Shown: one piece after another, positions 55,806 to 64,000 of the stretch
How the letters are laid out: each line of letters starts with the position of its first letter
Numbering within the stretch: the first letter of the stretch is position 1
Assembly: GCA_011800155.1 (NCBI GenBank)
Contig: CM022378.1
Location: 1,240,001-1,304,000 of the forward strand
Direction of reading: 5' to 3'
DNA: 64,000 nucleotides
Origin: Flammulina velutipes
Taxonomy: Eukaryota; Basidiomycota; Agaricomycetes; Agaricales; Physalacriaceae
Notes under the pieces: model-generated
Told to the model about the DNA's origin: nothing
What the model saw: only the letters and a program-made list of their open reading frames with translations
The model's database searches: none
Made by a program: the position numbers and the translations under genes

Positions 55806-58576
55806 TCAATGAATATCCCATCCAAGCCGTTCGTAGGAAGGCCGAGATCTGTTAGGTTCTAATTCCCATGAGCTATCAGTCGCCCCAAAGATAAGAGAGC
55901 CTCGTACTTGTTCTTGAAGCCACGCAGGAATGGACGAAAGAGCAATAACCACCTCTTCCTGCGAGATGTATCCCAATTCCGCCATAGTGAACGCGTCAGC
56001 AAGACCGTCACTATCAACCAGAATCCTGTCAATGGATGAAGGTGGCGTGGTCAAAACGGGAGCCTTGATGCTATGGATCAACTTTGGCTGCCGACGCAGA
56101 TAGGCCAGTAGAATTCGAAGCGGTAGAGCATATCTACAACGGGTCAACCTTGATCATAGGCGGATGAGTGAGCACGTACCGTTCCGCTGCAATGTAAGAG
56201 AGCAGTTCTGCCAGACGAACAACTTCCGCCGTCAACTCTGTGACATCCAGCTCATCAGGAAAGAGGTTGACCATCTTCAGTAGGAATACACCAGAAAATG
56301 CAGTGATCATGAGAGTGTCGTGCGCCGCATAGCGAAGGGCAGCACTAAGACGAGAAACTGTCAGACAAACCGGTACCTTGGAAAACGAACATACGGGCAT
56401 TCTCCGGTCATGAAGATTCTCATGTAGTTCAAGGCTGCATCCTTGGCTTGGAAAGCGACTTCGCGTTGTTGGAAGGACATGGCAGCGCAATCAACGCCAC
56501 TGAGAGCCACACAAACTAACCACAGCTTAGTGAAGTGCAGTTCTCCAGCGAGGAAATTGCGTAGTAAGGAGTGTTCGTCTTTGATCAGGTCTAGAGAAGG
56601 GTCGTTCAGTACACTTCTGGGTGCACAAAAGCTATTTCAACGTACGATGCAGCCCGTCAAAATCCTGGAACCATTCATCTAGCCCAAGGTTTGCCTCCTT
56701 GATGAACGCTAAGGTATTGTCGTTGATACGTCCTCTTAGTGGGGCCAGGGTCTCATAAATTAGGGCTGGGATAGGGTGAGCACAGGTCTTCTGGTATTCC
56801 AAACGGGCAAAACTTACTCTTTTGCGAGATGAGTTCGACTTGAGCGACGAGACGGAGATCAGTAGGTGAAACCATGGGATGGCTCAGCAGAATTCGGCAA
56901 TGTTGGATAAGATTCTCCTGCCGTAGCACGACTGGCCGTCCCGTTCGCAGGTTCATCCTGGAGTGAGATTCGCCATGAGAGTACGCCTTCTGAGTAGAAG
57001 AGTTTCACTAACTGATGGCTGAACCAGTACACGCAGAGCCATATTCGGGCCGACACCACTAAATGGGGGTGAGAAATCCCACTCCAAGGACAAGACAACG
57101 GTGATACACACCCAAGTCCCGTTCCTCCTCCTTGGATCTCTGCTTGCTAGTATTAGCTAGCTTCGCGAGCGCGTGATGCAGTCCCAGGTCCAACGCCATG
57201 TGAACAGCATGTCCGCTCGGTAACCAAGCGTTGGTACTCCAGGCAGCTAGGAGAAGCATCCCTAAGTTGCACCACTGTTAGTCCGATGTATCTCAAGTGT
57301 ATGTTTTGAGAGAGAAATTCACCTTGGACGGATTCTTTCCGGAAGATAGGCCCAAACAATGACGAGCGCGCAATCCCTTGTGCCTCAGTGAGACTTGTAT
57401 AGAATGTCTGGGTCATGGGACCGCTTCCACTGCGAATTTTGCTGGCTATAGCGAGAATGGCATCGAAAGTCCAAGGGGAACGCTCGGAAAGGCTCTCGTA
57501 GGTATCGTAAGTCGTGTCGAATACGGGGATGAATAGATGGCAGCCAGCAAAGAAGCTGGAGAGGCGTCAGTGTGGCGTCACTCAGAGGTAAAATGAAAAG
57601 GTACAGATTAAATAACTCCCGAGCTTCCGACTCCGCGACCAAGCCCTGGATACTATTTAAACGTGGCACATGTAAGAGCGGAATGAAGCGCACCTGCTCA
57701 ACGACGTGGGGAAATTCTGGGGCTGGGGAATGGCCACGCGATTTGGGACTAGACATGGCATTAGAAGTTGAGAAGTGCTACGTCCGAACATACTCACTTT
57801 GAGCTCTCTGATTTTGCTATTGCAGCATCAGCCATGTCTTGAAGGGCTTCAATGGGAGCGTTGAGGGCAATGCTGGGAAGTGGAATGTCGTCTTCGTCGT
57901 CCGATGCTGCAGCGCTTTGCACGAGGCCATAATGACGGTAACGGCGAGGCTAAGTGATATAAGTCATGCGCCACAAGGCTGAGGGGTTGTTCATACTGGA
58001 GGGGCAAACCCAGGAAAAGGGGGGAATTGTAAATGCGCGGCTGAACTTGAGGTAGTCGTCTGTGGTTGAATGGGGGGAGGTGTTACAGGGAGGTGAGTTC
58101 CACGCGCTTGAAGGAGGGCCAGAATACGGTCCAACGAGGATACCATAGAGTTCATGCCGCTTTGCATTGCCTATTGTTCAGTGAGCAAGTACGATACGAT
58201 ATTGGGTTTGATTACTTACCACATACTGTTCTTCAAACCGGGATATCCGGCTGTATATGGTCAGGAAGTGCCACAAAGGTAGGGAATGAAGACGTACTCG
58301 AGGCTGACAAGCGCAGCGGTGAGATTTTCGTTCCCGGTTTTGGTGTACGTGCACTTGGTACCATTCATGTCGCAGCGATAGCAGGGATTCTGTGCGCGGG
58401 GTGAGCAGTAGTTCTAGATCACGTTACCGAGAGTGGCCTACCTCGCCAGTGCATTTGGATTTGCTCCTTTTGCAAGACGTGCAGACGACATTGAGGCTGC
58501 GTTTTGGTGGACGACTCGAGGTTCCAATGCCACCGTCGCTCGTCCTCCGTCGTTTCCTGGGATTATTGGTGGACAT
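55806..58576 (-). CDS. Zn(2)-Cys(6) fungal transcription factor
   Basis: Minus-strand multi-exon gene from ATG 58576 (MSTNNPRKRRRTSDGG). A basic stretch precedes the zinc cluster VCTSCKRSKSKCTGE then NPCYRCDMNGTKCTY, giving C-x2-C-x6-C ... C-x2-C-x6-C, which binds two zinc ions and CGG-type half sites. A coiled segment (RISRFEEQYV, MNSMVSSLDRILALLQA) follows as a dimerisation region, and then Pro/Thr-rich sequence. The long middle part has fungal-specific TF domain patches (STNAWLPSGHAVHMALDLGL, KLVKLFYSEGVLSWR), ending SIPAWLQEQVRG and GWDIH before TGA. It probably regulates metabolic genes, but no target can be named from this window. Confidence 0.85.
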
Positions 58577-59766
58577 GGGTGATGGTGGTTTTAAACATGA
58601 ATTCCTCAATCCATCAAGCACTGATAAATCCGGGGTAAATTACTATAAACGGATATCTTACGGTTTGCCGTGACTCGAATGTACCTGACAAGTCGACATA
58701 CTGTCATCGCCTAGACTGCAAAGAACCTTGGAATCTGGAACAAAACAAAATGAAGAGATGAGAAGAGACGGGAGAGTGTCAAAAGACATGCGAAAGGTAC
58801 CTATGGAGACCCACCGTATCGCTCGGCTATTGAGAAATAGACGTGTTATTATAATGCAGCACATGGAAGATCCATCCGATGACTTCTATAGCCGAAGGCG
58901 ATAACTTGAACGGCGATTGTATTGTGTGGCGCAGGCGTCCCCTCTAGATCGGGCACAATCAATATCTTGAGGAATGTCGGCATGTCAATGCATGAGAGCC
59001 GATCAATCACCTTCCACTGTACCGTCTGAAAAGTGCGCGCTGTGGAGAGAATGCACATGCGTATGCACGTATCATTCATTATATTAACCTACATGTCAAA
59101 AACGCAACCAAGCCTGCCAGAAGCGTCATCTCTCGTGGACCATAGTCAATCTCTCCGATCCCTGAGTCCTGGCTACCCAAAGATTGATATCCGTAAAGGC
59201 CGTTCGTCGTGTACTCGACTGAGTATGCAGACTCGTGGAATTCGTCCTCTGGGCAGAGAGGTTTGCCGGCTTTAGTCGGTAAGGACGTGGAAGATGACAG
59301 TTACTGAACTGGACTTACAAGGTGCTGTGGAATCCCGTGCACCAGCTTTCGGCTTTCGTTTTGGTCTACGCTTGCCAGCTCGTTTCGATGGCGGTTTGCC
59401 TACATCTCTTCAGAACGTAGTACCGCGTATTACGAAGAATACATACCTCGCGAAGGTGGTCCAGACATATGGCAAGCGCTAAGGCATGCGCAGGGGCGGG
59501 AAAGATTCCACAGTCCCGTACTCAGCGGTGAGTGGTGGTATAATGCTTAAATAGTACAGAGTAAAAATATGGAAGGATGCCCACTGGTGGCATTAGGAGC
59601 GCACGTTTGTGATACAAAACAGTACGTCACTCTCTTCGTCTAGCAGTACCACTACGGTGGGTCGGACTGCATCGAATAGACGCCGTCGGCTTGGGCGGCT
59701 TGCCAGATCATCGGTAACGGGGAACATGAGGCCAAGGAAAGATGGAGAATCGCATGAAGAAGAAAT
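58577..59766. other. Intergenic, no gene supported
   Basis: About 1.2 kb. Frames at 58849-59079 (minus) and 59294-59482 or 59609-59857 (plus) are short and featureless. It probably contains the promoter of the transcription factor and the 3' UTR of the kinase gene. Confidence 0.5.
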
Positions 59767-61832
59767 TTATATAACAGCCAAAATCTTTCCCAGCTGTGCC
59801 TCCAGGCGAATCTCCCTTTCTGTACCCAACGTTGCAGACTGGTCTCTCTCGTCCTGAACATTGATCCAGTCCTCAATATCATTACCGCAATAGCTATCGT
59901 CCATAGCATCGGGAGCAGGCGGCTCTTCGTAGCACGTAGACCATTCCATCTTAGCATCGCGCGCCCATCGCTCAGAAATAGGCACAATGTCAGATAGCCA
60001 AGCATGGCACGAGTCCCAATCTATTCGTTCATGAACGGGGTTTAGAAGTAGCGTCTCTGGATTGAGCGCTTTGCCTTCAACGTAGAGATCCTGACACCGG
60101 AGCGACGACAGCTGTCTAGGCGTTAATGGTCGATGGTCTGGGTCCGGGTTCCCTAGTTTCCCGAGAAGAATCTTAACGCCGTCCTGACTCACAGTCCAGT
60201 GTGAGGAGATAAGCGTATCCTAGCAGCCTGGCGTCAGATCCGCTCGTTCGCAAGATAGACGAATCGACCACTTACCTGGTCAGGCGTCCATAGGAAAGTG
60301 TTTTGCACGTACATGTTATCGCACCAAACATCGCCCTCGGGCCAGCCCTCTCCTAGCACTGTCACGACCTCGTCAACAGCAGCCTCTTGTGACGGTAAAC
60401 GTCCTTCCCCTCGAAGAAGTATCTTTGTCACCGTGTCCGGTTTGCGTCGAGTAAGAGCCATCAGTGATACCTTCCACATCTCCCAATGAGATGGAGAAAC
60501 GTCAAGCACGATAGATGGCAGGAACGTCGTTGGCCAAGCTGTGTCTGTCAACGTGGGATCTTGCCATTCGCAGATAGGTCCTCGAGAGGCTGAGAATCCT
60601 TCGATAGAGGCCCTTGGTAGGCTGCGGACGTACACGAGCTGCCCAGCCTGGACAGGAGGTTCTCGAGATCGTTGAGGATGAGGTACATTTGCGTCGTCCT
60701 TTTTCGAAGGAGCTGAAGTAACAGTAAGCTAATGTTCGCTCAGAAAGAAACATTAACTGACCACCAGGCAATTCGACAGGGGACTTAACAAGCTTGGAGA
60801 ACTTGTTTACCCATCCTTGATAGTCAGGTATCGCCTCGAACTTCATCGCTCGCACTTCTTCCAGGAACTCTCCAAAAGTCGCGTCGTAACCGTTCGCGAA
60901 GCGCTCGCCTGACCACGCCCGCTTGCCATTGTACATTTGACGCCTTGTGAATGCAATCGTGGCCATCATTGGATATTCCTTGTCCCAGGGTAGTCCGTCG
61001 GTGCGAAGGAACTCGAGAAGCGTATATGCAAGGGCCTCAAGGTCGTCACGACGAGTCAACGCTATAGTTTATGATTGTCAGAAGAGCCGAAATTGCAAAG
61101 CAACGCGACCTACGCAGCCCCAAATGCGAGTTCAAGCTGGCATAGGTAATCGTTCCCATTACCATTCTTGTAGGATCATCACTGGGCTCCAGTCCACCCA
61201 TGTCTTCGGGAAGAGGTCGAGCGAGGCCAAAGTCAATTAACTGGATCTGGAATGGCGCAGAGATGCGGGGAAGCATGTTGTATGACTTGATGTCTCTATG
61301 GACGATGCCATGACCATGAACATGCTCCAAAGCCGAGATCTGCAGGAAGAATATGAGACACGTTAGACTCGAATACGGAATGCGCACCATTTGTGACGCT
61401 ACGAGAGCGACGCTGGACGTTCGTGAGTCCAAGTCTTGGTCGCTAAAGTCCAAGACCTTGCCGAGTAATTCCATAGAGATATACTCGAAGTGTGGGAAGC
61501 GGCCAAGCGCGTAGACTTCAGGAATCCCAGGGTGTCCTCTCAACAAACATAAGATGTGTGCTTCTTGCTGGAGGAGTGTGCGGGCGACTTTAATCGGAAC
61601 ACGAGACTTCTTGACCGCGACGACGCGTCCGTCGGGGTGCTCAACCGCGCTGAAGACTTGTCCCTGTTGGCCTTGTTAGTATTTCATAAGGATGACCATG
61701 AGATGAATTTACAAAGCTGCCGGAGCCCAGACGAGAACCTTGTTTCAGAGTTACATCGTTTTGACGCTGGGATATGGTAAGTACAGCTTCTGGGATCCCA
61801 GAGCAAAGACGTACGAGTTCATTGGCACTCAT
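59767..61832 (-). CDS. CK1-like protein kinase with a long C-terminal extension
   Basis: Minus strand, ATG 61832 (MSANELVRLCSGIPEAVLTI). Kinase motifs: GSRLGSGSF (Gly loop), VVAVKKS (lysine), HPGIPEVYALGRFPHFEYIS, HGHGIVHRDIKSYNMLP (HRD, Asn), IQLIDFGLARPLPED (DFG) and MVMGTITYASLNSHLGL, the casein kinase 1 signature TxxYASxNxH. The helical lobe continues RRDDLEALAYTLLEFLRTDG, LPWDKEYP. After about residue 290 comes a linker and a ~300-residue C-terminal region with no domain I recognise (RSLPRASIEGFSASRGPICE, then WSTCYEEPPAPDAMDDSYCG), ending EAQLGKILAVI. All catalytic residues are present. The extension is far longer than in Hrr25-type kinases and may give targeting or regulation. Confidence 0.82.
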
Positions 61833-62754
61833 GCGGGTGGCGTATGCAGAGATAATTAGACTCCTAAATCGATCGGTTTTTTTACATGATCGGCACTGTG
61901 GCCAACGTTCTTTCGACTCTCGAGTCCTCGTGAGTTTTGTGTACAGAAAGGAGGGAATTAGACCAAGCGAAGAGGACGCGATAGCTTGGTGATAGTCGCG
62001 TTTCCTTTAGCAAGTGGTAGGACGGTGGACGAGTTGTCGGACCTTGAAAACAGTGATGCGGCCCATGATTTCAATTATTGCGCCACGAGGCTGTCTTCCA
62101 CCACTGATATCTGACTTTGTATATATTTCTTGTGCCGCGTGTTTCCTCGATCTCGAGCTCAGGCCTAGGAAACTCATAACTGACTGTGACGTCGTCCTGG
62201 TATTCCGAATTTGGCACAAAGGAGATATCTAGAGCTTGGAAGTTTGGACCTACACTTGTCCACATCACAGATAAGGCAATGAACATCTCGAATATGTCCC
62301 GAATTTGGGATCTGGTCCTACATACATAACAACATCTGTCCATTATTTAGGCTATATGTTCGCCGTTCGTCGAACTAGTTACTCCCACTTCTGTATCGTC
62401 GAGGCTATGCTATGTATCCTAGCCACTGGCCACTGTCAAGGATAATTTTCCCATGTCAAAATACTCATCTGAGGTCGAAAGTTGCTTGGCTCGAACGTTG
62501 TGGGGCGAAGTACGACGAGAATAGTAACACATGATCAATGCTTCCCACTCGACACTGGTAACGATAGGATTCAATACGAACATTTCTTGTCAACGAATTG
62601 ATTCGTACTGTTTGCTTCTATCCATTTAGAGGATTAACTGCACACGATATTTGCGCCACATCCTGCTGACTCAGCTGACTTCCTTATCCGTCACCTTGCC
62701 TGTTGCTGTCATCATCGTCGAGCTCGACGACAGCCTTTTTCTTGATATCCAGTC
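61833..62754. other. Intergenic, no gene supported
   Basis: A minus frame at 62071-62343 (beginning MDRCCYVCRTRSQIRDIFEM) could be a small exon, but no partner exon or family is recognised. The rest is featureless. Confidence 0.45.
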
Positions 62755-63476
62755 ATGTCGTCGCTGCCTAAAGTTCGTAGTATTTTGCGTGTCGAGGGTA
62801 ACACTAATTCACAATGCTCCTGCAGCGTATCATCAAGGTAGAGAGGGACTCATTGTCGTATGCAAAGGACGGTCCACTCATCAAAGCATTCAGGAAACCG
62901 AACGTCTCGGGGCAGATCCAGCACCAGGAATAACCGCGTCGCCTCACGATGACAACCTACGATACTTCGATGTGACGATCCAAGGGCCAGAAGGCAGTCC
63001 CTTTGCTTGTGCGCCATTATCCTATTCACAGTCTCTACATGCTCATACCACCTCGACAGCCGGCGTATTCAGCTTAGAGCTCTTCCTACCAGAAGAATAC
63101 CCAATGGCACCGCCCAAGGTCCGCTTCCTAACCAAGATTTACCATCCCAATATCGGTAAGCTCCACGCTCCCTCCCGCGCTCTCATCTGAACCATCCAAT
63201 CGCCAAAAGATAAACTTGGCCGAATCTGCTTAGATATTCTGAAAGGTGCGTCTCATTGTGTCTTTCACCATGGTGGCGCTAATGCTGTGAACGCCAGACA
63301 AATGGTCTCCCGCGCTCCAAATCCGCACAGTGTTGTTATCGATACAAGCGCTACTTAGCTCTCCCAACCCCGACGACCCGCTCGCTACCGATGTTGCCAA
63401 GCATTACAAAGAGGACGAGAAGGATGCTCAACGCGTCAGTCAGGAGTGGACGCAACGGTACGCTTCTGGCCAGTAG
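62755..63476 (+). CDS. UBC13: Ubiquitin-conjugating enzyme E2, Ubc13/UBE2N type
   Basis: The spliced protein starts MSSLPK at 62755, then the 12-nt exon 62826-62837 (RIIK), then [80 protein letters not shown] (HPN motif and active-site Cys in RICLDI), [40 protein letters not shown] and a [11 protein letters not shown] end follow, TAG 63474-63476. At about 151 aa it has the length and wording of Ubc13, which with a Ubc13-variant partner (Mms2/Uev1) builds K63-linked chains in post-replication DNA repair. The 5' introns keep the reading phase, and an alternative frame downstream of exon 1 reads through an intron. Confidence 0.92.
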
Positions 63477-63764
63477 TAGAAGGAATGTGTAGACGGCTGT
63501 AAATGTAGTTTTGTTTTATTGTATCTCCGGGCCTGGAACCAAAATTAGCAGAGGCGTAAATCTAGCTGGCTAGCGACTGGCACATTATCACTATGCTTGT
63601 TCCATCAGGACAGAAGTGCGCCACACACGACCGTCTATCACGCCCCCTCAAGAAATCCCTTTGAATAAATGCTTGGTTGTCAATTAATCCTACTTATGGA
63701 GCAGCCACTGATCTACGTTATACAGAGAATATCTATCAGTCCCAATAAAAAGAATGCGTAAAGA

Positions 63765-64000
63765 CTATCCACGACGCCTCGCTTGCCCAGTCACTTTCGT
63801 CACAAACTTACTGACCGCGTCCCAATAATACTGATGGTTGGATGTATCATCTAAGAATCCGAGCATGAGTATGTCAAAAATCGGGTTAGAAGAACCAACG
63901 TACTGTGTCCGCCTCCTAAGAGCTCTGTAAACTCCGTTATACAGTCCTTGCCCCGTTGCTTAAACAAATCACGCAAGGCTTGCATGTGCGCTGGCGGTAC
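63765..64000 (-). CDS. 3' end of an unidentified gene (partial)
   Basis: On the minus strand the sequence entering from 64000 reads VPPAHMQALRDLFKQRGKDC, ITEFTELLGGGHST, then, after a probable ~46-nt intron, LGFLDDTSNHQYYWDAVSKF and VTKVTGQARRRG, stop at 63765-63767. It ends with a charged amphipathic helix. Too little is present to assign a family, and the frame is open to the window edge. Confidence 0.6.

Noticed and set aside
62071..62343. 90-codon minus-strand frame with paired cysteines
   Set aside because: No partner exon, no family match and no zinc-binding spacing; kept only as a note in the intergenic entry.
1..64000. CRISPR arrays, operons and ribosome-binding sites
   Set aside because: Intron-rich eukaryotic nuclear DNA; no regularly spaced short repeats beyond the transposon end arrays were seen.
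1..64000. tRNA and rRNA genes
   Set aside because: No stretch was recognised with the A- and B-box pattern or rRNA core motifs by eye; a tRNA scan would be needed to exclude them.

Overview
The window is nuclear DNA of a filamentous basidiomycete, most likely an Agaricomycete. Genes carry many introns of about 45-60 nt. Basidiomycete-typical families are present: a DUF6535 membrane protein, protein kinases with DFN in place of DFG, a copper radical oxidase and an integrase-core protein. No species can be named from the sequence. Coordinates of multi-exon genes come from manual splice reconstruction in which reading phase was kept across GT-AG introns.

Layout: 1-922 is the 3' end of a membrane-anchored copper radical oxidase. 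2012-7006 holds an FAD monooxygenase, a RUS/DUF647 protein and a small secreted protein. 7141-23219 is the accessory core: a tandemly duplicated kinase locus, one copy of which is split by an 11.3-kb DNA transposon (7275-18587). 24043-31456 is ordinary genome: PL3 pectate lyase, class III chitin synthase and a PUF6-type Pumilio protein. 31664-37839 is an inverted arrangement of two small membrane-protein genes (A, B ... B', A') around one unknown gene and two gene remnants. 38718-46852 holds DNA2, an INO80 subunit (Ies6) and an amino-acid permease. 47003-55628 holds a predicted mitochondrial SDR, a DUF6535 protein, a DUF4112 protein and a degenerate SDR. 55806-63476 holds a Zn2Cys6 regulator, a CK1-like kinase and Ubc13. 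The minus-strand 3' end of one more gene closes the window.

The most notable structure is the transposon. It has 28-bp imperfect terminal inverted repeats, AAAT target duplications, subterminal clusters of TTTACTTT/AAAGTAAA, and three genes: a 916-aa protein ending in a TET/JBP-like 2-oxoglutarate/Fe(II) dioxygenase domain (minus strand), a roughly 900-aa unknown protein with a Cys-rich start, and a 493-aa integrase-like protein with a D232-D289-E324 triad. The paralogous kinase copy at 21254-22728 preserves the empty insertion site, so the ends can be placed to the base. A mobile element that carries its own putative DNA-modifying oxygenase next to an integrase-type DDE enzyme is the best candidate for an undescribed system here. 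Activity, substrate and mobility are inference.
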